From: Pseudomonadota bacterium
Lineage (GTDB): Bacteria > Pseudomonadota > Alphaproteobacteria > GCA-2731375
DNA: 40,716 bases
Direction of reading: 5' to 3'
NCBI GenBank assembly: GCA_027623205.1
Contig: JAQBYC010000035.1
Location: 1-40,716 of the forward strand
Shown here: one piece after another, positions 1 through 8,693 of the stretch
Numbering within the stretch: position 1 is the first letter of the stretch
Layout of the letters: every line of letters starts with the position of its first letter
The notes under the pieces: model-generated
Seen by the model: only the letters and a program-made list of their open reading frames with translations
What the model was told of the DNA's origin: nothing
Databases searched by the model: none
Position numbers and translations under genes: made by a program

Positions 1-10
1 GGCCTAGCAA

Positions 11-67
11 ATAAAAGCGGACATTTAATGTGCTACAAAAACCGGACATCTGTATGTGTCATTGACA
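11..67. mobile_element. possible insertion-sequence end (multiple terminal repeats)
   Basis: Two direct repeats with the core CGGACAT lie 25 bases apart (18-24 and 43-49). Each is preceded by AAA plus one base and followed at a similar distance by ATGTG. A short inverted repeat GTGTCA/TGACAC follows at about 56-67. Evenly spaced terminal repeats of this sort are known from the ends of IS21-like and related elements, where they bind the transposase. No transposase gene lies in the window, so if this is an element end, the element extends to the left of base 1. The family assignment is from memory and weak. Confidence 0.35.
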
Positions 68-150
68 CGATTTTGTTTCACGACCACAAGACAGTACAGC
101 AGGGTCAGAGCCGCGTATTGCCCGAAAGCCATGAATAACAGGAGACTCCC

Positions 151-684
151 ATGGGGCGTACAATACGGCGTGTGGTAACGGGCCATGACGAAAATGGCGT
201 CTCGACGGTTATCATGGATGGACCGGCCGCGTGCATATTGCAACGGCCCAACCGGCCAGGCGTGACATTGACAAATCTTTGGCAGGTCGATCAGGCTCCG
301 GCGGTCATGGAACGCCATGATGATCCGGTCGTGGGGCCGCTTATTCTGCATCCGCCCAGGAACGGCTCGGTGTTCCGCATCGTGCAGTTCGACCCCGAAG
401 ACCCCGGCCAGTTGGCCAGCCTCGACGGCAGGGCGGCTTTTGCCGAGATGGGGGCGGGCGCCAGCGTCGTCGAAGGCGCGCGCCATCCGTTCATGCACCG
501 CACCGACAGTGTGGATTACGCCGTGATCCTGACCGGAGAAATTTACATGCTGATGGATGCGGACGAGTTTCTCCTGAAAGCCGGTGATACGGTGGTTCAA
601 CAGGGCACCAATCACGCCTGGTCAAATCGCGGCACCGAACCCTGCCAAATCGCCTTCATTCTGGTGGACGCGTTGAAACCATAA
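151..684 (+). CDS. cupin-domain protein
   Basis: A 177-residue protein with one cupin beta-barrel in its C-terminal half. Cupin motif 1 is near residues 112-136 (HPFMHRTDS, then DYAVILTGE). Motif 2 is near residues 143-160 (KAGDTVVQQG, NHAW, N). The histidines could bind one metal ion. The first ~100 residues have no recognised domain. The start has a good ribosome site, AGGAG six bases upstream of ATG. It is the first gene after the possible mobile-element end and lies about 100 bases before a flavin oxidoreductase gene on the same strand. Cupins of this kind often sit beside catabolic oxygenases as dioxygenase-like or sensory proteins. The substrate is unknown. Confidence 0.8.
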   Translation: MGRTIRRVVTGHDENGVSTVIMDGPAACILQRPNRPGVTLTNLWQVDQAPAVMERHDDPVVGPLILHPPRNGSVFRIVQFDPEDPGQLASLDGRAAFAEMGAGASVVEGARHPFMHRTDSVDYAVILTGEIYMLMDADEFLLKAGDTVVQQGTNHAWSNRGTEPCQIAFILVDALKP

Positions 685-788
685 TCTTCGATAGGTTTCA
701 GTGATAAAAATAACGATTCATGCCGGTTGCCATTTGTTGGGTTATAACGCCCTATCTGACGCTAAATTGACCAGGGAGCATAGCCGCC

Positions 789-1814
789 ATGAAAGCCCGC
801 TTTGGCCTGATCGAGGTTCCCCGCAGCATCGCGTCCACCATAGAGAATGCGAAACTGGCCGAGAGCGTCGGCTTCGACTGGGTCGGCATCGCGGATTCGC
901 AATCGCTGTTTCGCGAACTTTTCGTATCGCTTGGTGCCATTGGCCAGGCGACCAGCAGCGTCATGATCGGCCCGTCGGTGACCAACCCGCTAACCCGCCA
1001 CCCGGCGGTCATGGCGAGCGCCATCGCCAGCGTGCAGGAACTATCGGGCGGCCGCGCCATGTTCGGAATTGGGACCGGCGACAGTGCTATTTACAACCTG
1101 AACGAACGGCCGGGCGGCCTGCGGGGTCTGCGCGACTATGTCCTCGCCCTGCGGGCCTTGCTTCGCGGCGAGCCCACACAATTCGCCGGCCGCGAGATCC
1201 ACACCAAATGGATTGCGGAGCAGGCCGGCAATCCGGTGCCGATCTACATCTCGGCGGAAGGCCCGAAGACATTGGAGCTTGCCGGCGAAATCGCCGACGG
1301 CGTGATCTGCGGCATGGGGGTGTCGCCGGAAGTCGTCAAACTGACCCTGGAGCACATCGCCATCGGCGCCGGGCGGGCCGGCAAAACACTGGACGATATC
1401 GATGTCTGGACGCTGGCCCGGGTCAATGTCGGTGCGGACCGGGGCGCGCTGGTCAATGAAATCCGCATGGAACTGGCCTCGACCGCGCACCATGCGTTTC
1501 GCTTCACGCAGGCGGGCAAGCTTGTGCCGCCGCAGTTCGCTGCAGCCATTCAACGGGTCCAGGCGGGCTATCGCCCGGCCCATCATGAAGACCTGGGCCA
1601 ATCCCCCAATGCCGGCCTGATGGACGACCCGGAACTTCTCGACTACATGACCGATCGCTTCGCCATCGTCGGCACGGCGGACGACTGCGTTGCGCGTATT
1701 CAGTCCATCCGCGCCTCGGGCATGCGCCAATTCCTCTTTACCGGCTTCGTCGACGAACGCGCGGCCCTGATCAAAACGCTTGGCAGATCGGTCTTTCCCA
1801 GGTGCCGTAATTAG
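789..1814 (+). CDS. LLM-class (luciferase-like) flavin-dependent oxidoreductase
   Basis: A 341-residue TIM-barrel enzyme of the bacterial luciferase / F420-dependent reductase superfamily. Typical segments are SVGFDWVGIADSQSLFRE near residues 25-45, TNPLTRHPAVMASAIASVQEL near 70-90, GIGTGDSA near 95-102, and PIYISAEGPKTLELAGEIADG near 150-170. Members use FMNH2 or F420H2 for monooxygenation or hydride transfer; the sequence alone does not settle which. The start at 789 follows an AGGGAG ribosome site about ten bases upstream. It is followed on the same strand by a Baeyer-Villiger-type monooxygenase, so the two may act in one oxidative pathway. There is a 120-base gap between them, so they may not share a transcript. 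Confidence 0.85.
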   Translation: MKARFGLIEVPRSIASTIENAKLAESVGFDWVGIADSQSLFRELFVSLGAIGQATSSVMIGPSVTNPLTRHPAVMASAIASVQELSGGRAMFGIGTGDSAIYNLNERPGGLRGLRDYVLALRALLRGEPTQFAGREIHTKWIAEQAGNPVPIYISAEGPKTLELAGEIADGVICGMGVSPEVVKLTLEHIAIGAGRAGKTLDDIDVWTLARVNVGADRGALVNEIRMELASTAHHAFRFTQAGKLVPPQFAAAIQRVQAGYRPAHHEDLGQSPNAGLMDDPELLDYMTDRFAIVGTADDCVARIQSIRASGMRQFLFTGFVDERAALIKTLGRSVFPRCRN

Positions 1815-1937
1815 CGCCTTTTCAAGTTTTGCCCAGCCAGCGCCGGCCGACGCCAAAGTTCATTGAACATGCCCGAAACCGTCTTCACCATGCCGCAAAT
1901 TATGGACGGGACGATGCAGGCTTGCTAGGTTCCCCGC

Positions 1938-3563
1938 ATGGCAAACACAGATAACAAAGCGTCCCCGCAGCACGAGGTCATCATTATCGGTGCCGGCGTA
2001 AGCGGAATTTATCAATTGTACCGTCTGCTCGAACTGGGCGTAGACGTCACCGTCCTCGAAGCCGGCGGCGGCCCCGGCGGCACCTGGTACTGGAACCGCT
2101 ACCCCGGCGCCCGGTTCGATTCCGAGAGCTATACCTATGGCTACTCGTTCTCCAAGGAATTGTTGGAGGAATGGAACTGGAGCGAACATTTCGCCGGCCA
2201 GCCCGAGACCTTGCGCTATTTGAACCACGTGGTCGACAAGTTCGACCTGCGCGGCCACATGCAGTTCAATTGCAAGGTCAAGACCGCGGCCTTTGACGAG
2301 GCTGCCAGGCTCTGGACCGTGACGCTGGCGGATGGCCGCACGTTGACCACCCGCCTGCTGCTGACCGCGATCGGCATGCTCTCGGCGGCGACAATGCCGA
2401 ACATCGAAGGGGTGGAGTCTTTCAAGGGAGAGTCCTTTCACACCTATTACTGGCCGCGGGAACCGGTGGATCTCAAAGGCAAAAAGGTCGCCATCCTCGG
2501 TACCGGTGCGACCGCCGTGCAGATCATCGCCGAGATCGCCGACAAGGTGGACGAGTTGACAGTATTCCAGCGGCGCCCGAACTGGTGCGCCCCGTTGCAC
2601 AACAGCCCGATCGATGCTGAAACCCAGGCGAAGATCAAGGCCTCCTATGACGAGATCTTCGAGAGATGCCGGCAAACGCCGGGTGGGTTCATCCATGGGC
2701 CGGACCGGCGCAAGTTCCATGAGGTGCCCGAAGCGGAACGGCTGGCGTTCTGGGAGGAATTGTACAATTCACCCGGCTTCGGCGTCTGGATCGGCAATTT
2801 CCGCGATGTTCTGGTTGACGAAAAAGTCAATGCCGAGTTCACGAAATTCATCGCAAACAAGATCCGCAAGCGGGTGCATGACCCGGTGACGGCGGAAAAG
2901 CTGATCCCCAAGGATCATGGCTTCGGAACCCGCCGGGTACCCCTCGATACGAACTATTACGAAGCCTACAACCGCGACAACGTACACCTGATCGACCTCA
3001 ACGAAACGCCGATCGAGCGGGTCACGCCGGCGGGCATCAAGACATCCGATCATGAGTACCCGTTCGACGTGATCATATACGCCACCGGGTTTGACGCCAT
3101 CACCGGCGCCTTTGACCGGATCGAGTTCATTGGCACTAACGGCCAGAAACTGAGCGACAAGTGGTTCGACGGGCCGCTCACCTACCTCGGGCTACAGACC
3201 ACCGGGTTCCCGAACATGATCATCCTGGCCGGGCCACAGGGCGGCTCGGTATCAACCAACTTCCCGCGCGGCATCGAGGAGGCGGTGGATTGGTCGACCA
3301 ATCTTTTCAAGCACCTGCGCGAGAATGGTTATAGCCGCGTCGAGCCCACCCAGGAGGCGGAGGACGAGTGGACCGAGCACGTCAAGGAAACCTATAAATA
3401 CTCCCTGCTGGGCACCACGAAATCCTGGTTCACCGGCTACAATTCCAATGTAGCGGGCCACGATACGCTTCGCTACATGATCTACAACGGCGGGGCGCCC
3501 CGTTACCGCGAACGCCTGGCGCAGGTAGCAGAGCAGGGCTACAAAGGCCTCGCGTTGCGTTAG
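1938..3563 (+). CDS. flavin-containing (Baeyer-Villiger-type) monooxygenase
   Basis: A 541-residue class B flavoprotein monooxygenase that would use FAD, NADPH and O2 to insert oxygen next to a ketone. The FAD Rossmann motif IIGAGVSG is near residues 15-22. It is followed by GGTWYWNRYPGARFD, typical of cyclohexanone-monooxygenase relatives. The Baeyer-Villiger fingerprint FxGxxxHTxxWP is met exactly by FKGESFHTYYWP near residues 162-173. The NADPH Rossmann motif VAILGTGATAVQ follows near 184-195, and ATGFD near 381-385. Length is normal for the family. The ribosome site is weak. A short GC hairpin lies just after the stop in the 55-base gap to the convergent MDR gene. Steroid, cyclic or aryl ketones are possible substrates; none can be picked. 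Confidence 0.9.
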   Translation: MANTDNKASPQHEVIIIGAGVSGIYQLYRLLELGVDVTVLEAGGGPGGTWYWNRYPGARFDSESYTYGYSFSKELLEEWNWSEHFAGQPETLRYLNHVVDKFDLRGHMQFNCKVKTAAFDEAARLWTVTLADGRTLTTRLLLTAIGMLSAATMPNIEGVESFKGESFHTYYWPREPVDLKGKKVAILGTGATAVQIIAEIADKVDELTVFQRRPNWCAPLHNSPIDAETQAKIKASYDEIFERCRQTPGGFIHGPDRRKFHEVPEAERLAFWEELYNSPGFGVWIGNFRDVLVDEKVNAEFTKFIANKIRKRVHDPVTAEKLIPKDHGFGTRRVPLDTNYYEAYNRDNVHLIDLNETPIERVTPAGIKTSDHEYPFDVIIYATGFDAITGAFDRIEFIGTNGQKLSDKWFDGPLTYLGLQTTGFPNMIILAGPQGGSVSTNFPRGIEEAVDWSTNLFKHLRENGYSRVEPTQEAEDEWTEHVKETYKYSLLGTTKSWFTGYNSNVAGHDTLRYMIYNGGAPRYRERLAQVAEQGYKGLALR

Positions 3564-3618
3564 ACTGTTATCGAAGCGGGTTTACCCGCCCGCGGCCCCC
3601 AGTTGCCTGCATGTGACT

Positions 3619-4743
3619 TCAGGCATCCTTGTTGGGATTGATCAGGAATTTCTCGCCGGTGGCCTGCTTGCCATAGACGGCCATGGCCGCCGGTGTCAGC
3701 ATCTCGGCAAGCGAGACCACCTGGGTATAGTGGCTGGCGAAGGTCGTCTTGATCTCCGCCGCGACCCTTTGGCGCAGCCGATTGATGACTTCGCCGCCGG
3801 CCTTTTTCAGGAACGGCGTCAACAGCCAGCCGCCGATGCCCCAGACCATGCCAAAGCTGCGATTGAATTGCGTGGGGCCGCGATCCAGTCCGCCGTAGAT
3901 ATAGACCTGTTTATGGGTGGTGGAACCATAGCGGCTGTATTCCGTGGCCGTACGGTTGGCGGCCACTTCCATACAGGTCAGGATCTGCCCGGCCAGCTTG
4001 CCGCCGCCGATGGCGTCAAAGGCAAGGGTCGCCCCCGTGGCCACCAGCGCCGCCGTCAGTTCGTCCATGAAATTGGGCGATGACGAATCGCAGATATACT
4101 TCGCGCCAAGCCCTTGCAACAACGCCGCCTGCTCCGGCTTGCGGACAATATTGACCAGATCAACGCCGTCCTGTAGGCAGATTCTATTCAGCATTTGCCC
4201 CAGGTTGGAAGCCGCCGCCGTATGCACCAGCGCCTTATGGCCTTCCATCCGCATGGTTTCCACCATGCCCTGCGCGGTCATCGGATTGACGAACCAGGAG
4301 GCGCCCTCCGCGGGCGTCACCCCATCGGGCAAAGCCAGGCATTGGTCCACCCGGACCGCCTTGTATTGTGCATAGGTGGCGCCGCCAATCACGGCGACGG
4401 TCTTGCCCAGCAAGGCCTGCGCCATGTCCGATGCCCCGGCCTTGATCACAACGCCGGCGCCCTCGTTGCCGACCGGCAGGGACTGATCCAGACGGCCGGC
4501 CATCGCGGGCATCAGTCCGTCGGGAATTTTCGCGGTCACAATGGGGCTGTCCACGCGGCCGGTTACCACGGCCGTGCTCATGTCGGCGGCGCCAAACAAC
4601 AGGCCCAGGTCGGACGGATTAACCGGGCTGGCCTCGATCCGGACAACCACCTCGTTGTCCTTGGGTTCGGGGATCGGAACTTCCGCCAGCACGATTTCAA
4701 GGGCGCCGCCGGTCTTTACGGTAGAGCGAAGTTCAAGTGCCAT
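3619..4743 (-). CDS. zinc-free MDR / quinone oxidoreductase-like dehydrogenase
   Basis: A 374-residue medium-chain dehydrogenase/reductase. The N-terminal GroES-like domain includes DNEVVVRIEASPVNPSDLG (about residues 28-46) and GNEGAGVV (about 95-102). The NAD(P)-binding domain follows, with HTAAASNLGQML near 174-185 and ATLAFDAIGGG near 240-250. The cysteine/histidine zinc ligands of alcohol dehydrogenases are absent, as in quinone oxidoreductases and enoyl reductases that use NADPH. The ATG at 4743 is preferred over an upstream in-frame ATG at 4812 because AGGA lies about ten bases before it and family similarity begins there. A long palindrome at 4806-4840 lies in the likely promoter. Confidence 0.85.
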   Translation of the reverse strand: MALELRSTVKTGGALEIVLAEVPIPEPKDNEVVVRIEASPVNPSDLGLLFGAADMSTAVVTGRVDSPIVTAKIPDGLMPAMAGRLDQSLPVGNEGAGVVIKAGASDMAQALLGKTVAVIGGATYAQYKAVRVDQCLALPDGVTPAEGASWFVNPMTAQGMVETMRMEGHKALVHTAAASNLGQMLNRICLQDGVDLVNIVRKPEQAALLQGLGAKYICDSSSPNFMDELTAALVATGATLAFDAIGGGKLAGQILTCMEVAANRTATEYSRYGSTTHKQVYIYGGLDRGPTQFNRSFGMVWGIGGWLLTPFLKKAGGEVINRLRQRVAAEIKTTFASHYTQVVSLAEMLTPAAMAVYGKQATGEKFLINPNKDA

Positions 4744-4805
4744 TTTATTTGGATCCTGTCTTTGGGTTTGGTGATTTTGAGATAGCATCGATAGGCTGCC
4801 GGTAC

Positions 4806-4840
4806 GCGACACCTTATGCCGTCATAAGGCGTGCCGTCGC
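4806..4840. promoter_or_regulatory. nested inverted repeat, candidate operator/promoter
   Basis: A perfect 7-base inverted repeat (CCTTATG 4812-4818 and CATAAGG 4823-4829, 4-base centre) sits inside a second pair (GCGAC 4806-4810 and GTCGC 4836-4840). Reading toward the MDR gene on the minus strand, TTGCGA (4837-4842) and CATAAG (4813-4818) are 18 bases apart and could be -35 and -10 boxes, so the palindrome would span the promoter. This fits a dimeric repressor of the TetR or MarR type. No such regulator gene lies in the window. Confidence 0.4.
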
Positions 4841-4921
4841 AATGGAATTAATTCGCCGGATTTTCCGCCATCTCCGTCACCGCCAGACCATCGAATGTTC
4901 AAGTTGGATCTGTTACGGAAC

Positions 4922-4999
4922 ATGAGCAAGAGAGGGTCCCTGGTATTCATGGTCTCTATTCTGTATGTCGTTTTTGCGACCTTGATTCCCAATGCCTAA
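4922..4999 (+). CDS. possible 25-residue membrane peptide
   Basis: An ATG-started frame of 25 codons ending in TAA. The peptide has a basic N-terminus (MSKRG) and then one hydrophobic stretch (LVFMVSILYVVFATLI), like a single-pass micro-membrane protein. The ribosome site is poor (ACGGAAC just before ATG). It ends 15 bases before the start of a small membrane protein on the same strand and could be a leader peptide for it. It may also be a chance frame. Confidence 0.25.
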   Translation: MSKRGSLVFMVSILYVVFATLIPNA

Positions 5000-5014
5000 A
5001 CTCGTAGCCGTGCG

Positions 5015-5296
5015 ATGAAACAAATCAACCTCATGACCGCCGTCTTTGTCGTGGCCGCCATCCTGCTGGCCGCGCATTCATTCCACAATGAATACGCCGA
5101 TCTTCCCCTCGCCTCCCGCTGGCTGAGAACAACCATTTATGGCTTTGGTCCCTGGCTCTGCGCGGCCGCCTTTGCCGGCGCCAAGGTCTGCTTTCAGATA
5201 TTGCTCCACAAGGAGCCCAATTTCCGCACCACCTTTCACTGGGTCACCGGGGTCGTCATCGCCTTGATGCTCTTTACAAAATTCATCGCCGCATAA
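5015..5296 (+). CDS. small three-helix membrane protein of unknown function
   Basis: A 93-residue hydrophobic protein with about three membrane segments, near residues 7-23, 43-63 and 75-92. Tryptophans and arginines lie at the segment edges (WLRTTIYGFGPWLC, FHWVTGVV). I do not recognise the family. It stands between the MDR gene on the other strand and a CoA-transferase gene 83 bases downstream on the same strand, so it could be co-transcribed with the latter. No catalytic motif is seen. Confidence 0.6.
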   Translation: MKQINLMTAVFVVAAILLAAHSFHNEYADLPLASRWLRTTIYGFGPWLCAAAFAGAKVCFQILLHKEPNFRTTFHWVTGVVIALMLFTKFIAA

Positions 5297-5379
5297 CTCA
5301 CTTGCGCGTTAATCGTTTGCCTGCACTCGGGGGTACCGTATGATCCGTGGGCCCAGGCAACCTTTAGAGGCGTTTATAG

Positions 5380-6576
5380 ATGAGCGGACCATTGCAAGGT
5401 ATCCGGATCCTGGATATTGCGACTATTCTCGCGGCCCCCCTGGCCGGCACCCTGATGGCGGATTTTGGCGCCGATGTGGTGAAGGCCGAGATGCCCGGCG
5501 CGGGCGATGGTCTGCGCAATTTCCCGCCCTTCAAGGATGGCAAGTCCATCTGGTGGAAAGCCGCGAACCGCAATAAACGGTTCATCACCCTGGATCTGCG
5601 CAAGCCCGAGGGCGCGGCGTTGTTGCTGAAGATGCTGCCGAAATTCGATGTGCTGCTGGAGAATTTCCGCACCGGCACCCTCGCCCGCTGGGGCCTGGAC
5701 AAGGAGACCTTGTGGCAGGCCAACCCGAACCTGATTATTCTGCGCGCCACCGCCTTTGGACAGACCGGACCTTATGCCACCAAGCCCGGCTTTGCCCGGA
5801 TCTTCGAGGCGATGTCCGGCCTGACCTATATCACCGGGGAACCCGACCGCTCGCCCATGCATAACGGCTATCCCATCGGCGATTCCATTGGCGGCCTGAC
5901 CGCCTGCAACGCGGTCCTGATGTCTCTGTTGGGACGCGCCCGCGGCACCGTTACGGGCGGCGAGGAAATCGATCTATCCCTGACCGAGGCCACCTTTCGT
6001 CTGCTGGATTCGCAAACCATCCAATACGATCAATTGGCCGAAGTTCCCCAGCGCACCGGCAACGCCTCGCACTATTCCGCGCCCGCCAACGTCTTCCGAA
6101 CCTCGGACGATCAGTACGTCTCCCTTTCGGGCAGCACCCATGCGATCTTCCTGGGCAACGCCAGAGCCATCGGCCGGCCGGAGTTGCCGGATGATCCGAA
6201 ATTCAACTCCAATCAGAACCGCTTCGCCCACCGGGCCGAAATCAATGAGATATACGTCGACTGGTTCGCCTCCCATACCCAGGCCGAAGCCATAGCAGCG
6301 TTCGAACGGGAGAAAGGCACCCTGGCGCCGATCTATTCCATCGCCCAGATATTCGAGGATCCCCAATTCGCCGCCCGCGAAGCCATCGTGCCGGTCCAGG
6401 ACGACGATTTTGGCGAAGTGCGCCTGCAAGGCGTGGTGCCGAAGCTGACCAATCACCCGGGCGAGGTACGCCATACGGCCCGTTCCATCGGCGCCGATAA
6501 CCAGGCCATCTACAAGGAACTTCTTGATCTGGACCCAGCCGATTTAGCCGAATTGAAAGAAAAAGGAATTATCTAA
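5380..6576 (+). CDS. class III (CaiB/BaiF, formyl-CoA transferase family) CoA-transferase
   Basis: A 398-residue enzyme that would move CoA from one acyl-CoA to another carboxylic acid. The start (GIRILDIATILAAPLAGTLMADFGADVVKAE) and the LLENFRTGTLARWGLD segment are typical. The catalytic aspartate is Asp168 in YPIGDSIGG, at the place expected for Asp169 of formyl-CoA transferase. Length is normal. It ends convergently with the molybdenum hydroxylase gene, and the two stop codons overlap (6573-6576). A 2-hydroxyacyl-CoA lyase-like gene and an acyl-CoA ligase gene lie about 5-9 kb away, which fits a CoA-dependent pathway. Donor and acceptor cannot be named. Confidence 0.9.
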   Translation: MSGPLQGIRILDIATILAAPLAGTLMADFGADVVKAEMPGAGDGLRNFPPFKDGKSIWWKAANRNKRFITLDLRKPEGAALLLKMLPKFDVLLENFRTGTLARWGLDKETLWQANPNLIILRATAFGQTGPYATKPGFARIFEAMSGLTYITGEPDRSPMHNGYPIGDSIGGLTACNAVLMSLLGRARGTVTGGEEIDLSLTEATFRLLDSQTIQYDQLAEVPQRTGNASHYSAPANVFRTSDDQYVSLSGSTHAIFLGNARAIGRPELPDDPKFNSNQNRFAHRAEINEIYVDWFASHTQAEAIAAFEREKGTLAPIYSIAQIFEDPQFAAREAIVPVQDDDFGEVRLQGVVPKLTNHPGEVRHTARSIGADNQAIYKELLDLDPADLAELKEKGII

Positions 6577-8693
6577 CGCAGCAGATTGGCCATGATCCGC
6601 TCGCGCGACAGCGGCATGTCCCGGATGCGGACGCCGAGGGCATGGGCCACGCCATTGCCGATGGCCGCCGCCGTGGGTGATACGGCGCATTCGCCCACCC
6701 CCAGCGACGGCAGGTCGGGATGGTTCAGCACCTGGGCATCGATTTCCGGCACTTCGCTAAAACGCAGGATGGGATAGCTGTCCCAGTCCAACGACGTTAC
6801 GCCGGCGCCCGCCATGCGGACCTGTTCCTTCAGCGCCCAGGAGGCGCCTTGCACCGCGCCGCCCTCCAACTGGTTGCGCACGCCATCGGGATTGATCACC
6901 AGACCGGCATCGGCCACGACCCAGATATGCTCCAGATGGACCGCCTCATCCACGCTCAGCGCCACGACGACGGCGGCATAGGCGGCGGTATTCTTATAAC
7001 GGGCGAAGGCCAGGCCTAGACCATGCCCCTCTCCGCCCTTGCCGCGCCGGCCCCAACCGGCCCGCGCCGCGGCCTCTGAAAGCACGGCCCGGGCGCGTGG
7101 GTCCGCCAGCATGGCGAGGCGGTAATCCAATGGATCCGTGCCGGCCATGGCGGCCAGATCATCCATCATTGCCTCCATGGCAAAAACGTTCGGCAGCGCA
7201 CCCAAGGTACGCAGGGCCGATGTGCGCACCGGGGGCGTCGTTACCAGATGATGCAGAATGCGGCTGTTGGGAATGTCGTAATAGGGCTTGGCATTTCGGG
7301 TGCCGCCACCGCCCGCTTCCTCCGCCGGATCCTGTGGCACCGGGGCGGCGGGCGGATTGGGCAGCGCCTCCGCCGCCAGCAGATAGCCACTGCCGGTGCC
7401 GGGGCGTTGAACGTGGGTCGGGCTCCAAATCTCGGAAGTCCAATCCTGGGGTTGGCCGGCGTCATCGACCCGAACCCGCATGGTTACCAGCATGGCGGGT
7501 CCAAAGGGTTCGAAGGCGAACTCGTCCTGCCGGCGCCATTGCAAACGGATACAATGGCCCGGCTTGTTGACGGCGACGATCGCCGCATCCAGGGCGGCAT
7601 CATCGGCGCCGTTATGACCATAACAACCAGCGCCATCCAGATGCCTGGCGGTGATGGCCTCCAGCGGCAGATCAAGCACCTCGGCGATGTTGCGGCGCAG
7701 GGGATGCATTCCCTGGCCGTGGGACCAGATGGTCAGGTGATCGTCCGCATACAGGGCCAAGGCGCAGGATGGCGCGATTGAGGCATGCGCCACATAGGGG
7801 CGGCTAAAGGTAGCCTCCACCAAGCGTCCGGTAGGCGCTGGATCCACCGGCGCACCGTATAGATTATCGATGGAGGGCTGGCCTTCCAGCCAGGCGGCCT
7901 CCTGCTGGGCCGGCGCTATATCCGGCGCCCCATCCCAGTGCGCATGTTCCGCCGCGGCAGCCGCCGCTGTTTCCACCGCAGCTTCGTCGGAGCCGATCAA
8001 GGCAACAAAATTGGCCAGTTTGAAAATCTCGATCCCGGCGCCGGCGGCACGGCCAACCGCAGCCTCGTCCAGTGACCGCAAGGTTGCCCCCCGCCCAGGC
8101 TGGCGCAGGATGCGGGCATGCAAAACGCCCGCCGGTATCCGGTCGTGAACATAGGCGCCACCCGATAGTTTCGCAGGCAGGTCATGGCGCGGAATATTCT
8201 GACCGACGATGCGGTAGGCGCTGGCGGGTTTCGGCGCCGCATTGCCGGTCGGTGCCTGGGACCAGTCGATTTCAGGCGCCACGCTCCAATAAGACAGCTC
8301 GCCGGGAACGCCATTTACGGCGAAGCGGCCCGCCGCCACGGAAAGATCATCGGGGCTGCAATTAAGCCGCAACGCGGCCCGCGCCACCAGCAAAGCCCGC
8401 GCCTCGGCGCAGACCAGCCGGATGGACGCACCAGACACCATGATCGACAGGGAGGAAGAGGTATAGCGTTCATCAGGGCCTTCATCGGTATCTCCGGCCA
8501 GCATGACGACACGGTCGAGGGGCAGATCCAGCTCTTCGGCCGCGATTTGCGACAGGGCGGTCACCACGCCTTGGCCGATCTCTACCTTACCCGTGGCGAT
8601 ACGCACGGTTTCGTCGGCTTGGAATTTCAACCAACGGTCCAGCCGCGGATTTACGCTCAGGCTGGCTGGCAGGGCAACATCCTGGCTGCTCAT
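6573..8693 (-). CDS. molybdenum hydroxylase large subunit (IorB-like)
   Basis: A 706-residue molybdopterin-binding subunit of the xanthine oxidase family. It would hydroxylate an aldehyde or N-heterocycle with water-derived oxygen. The cofactor-binding segment ATGKVEIGQGVVTALSQIAA comes early (near residues 30-50), then the hammerhead domain (PRHDLPAKLSGGAYVHD, about 160-180), and the catalytic glutamate Glu668 in GVGECAVSP near the end. An early GQG segment is the layout of isoquinoline 1-oxidoreductase beta subunits. The ATG at 8693 overlaps the stop of the iron-sulphur gene and is preferred over the longer frame starting at 8993, which would run inside that gene. There is no FAD subunit, so electrons may go to a cytochrome or quinone. 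No twin-arginine signal is seen. Confidence 0.85.
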   Translation of the reverse strand: MSSQDVALPASLSVNPRLDRWLKFQADETVRIATGKVEIGQGVVTALSQIAAEELDLPLDRVVMLAGDTDEGPDERYTSSSLSIMVSGASIRLVCAEARALLVARAALRLNCSPDDLSVAAGRFAVNGVPGELSYWSVAPEIDWSQAPTGNAAPKPASAYRIVGQNIPRHDLPAKLSGGAYVHDRIPAGVLHARILRQPGRGATLRSLDEAAVGRAAGAGIEIFKLANFVALIGSDEAAVETAAAAAAEHAHWDGAPDIAPAQQEAAWLEGQPSIDNLYGAPVDPAPTGRLVEATFSRPYVAHASIAPSCALALYADDHLTIWSHGQGMHPLRRNIAEVLDLPLEAITARHLDGAGCYGHNGADDAALDAAIVAVNKPGHCIRLQWRRQDEFAFEPFGPAMLVTMRVRVDDAGQPQDWTSEIWSPTHVQRPGTGSGYLLAAEALPNPPAAPVPQDPAEEAGGGGTRNAKPYYDIPNSRILHHLVTTPPVRTSALRTLGALPNVFAMEAMMDDLAAMAGTDPLDYRLAMLADPRARAVLSEAAARAGWGRRGKGGEGHGLGLAFARYKNTAAYAAVVVALSVDEAVHLEHIWVVADAGLVINPDGVRNQLEGGAVQGASWALKEQVRMAGAGVTSLDWDSYPILRFSEVPEIDAQVLNHPDLPSLGVGECAVSPTAAAIGNGVAHALGVRIRDMPLSRERIMANLLR

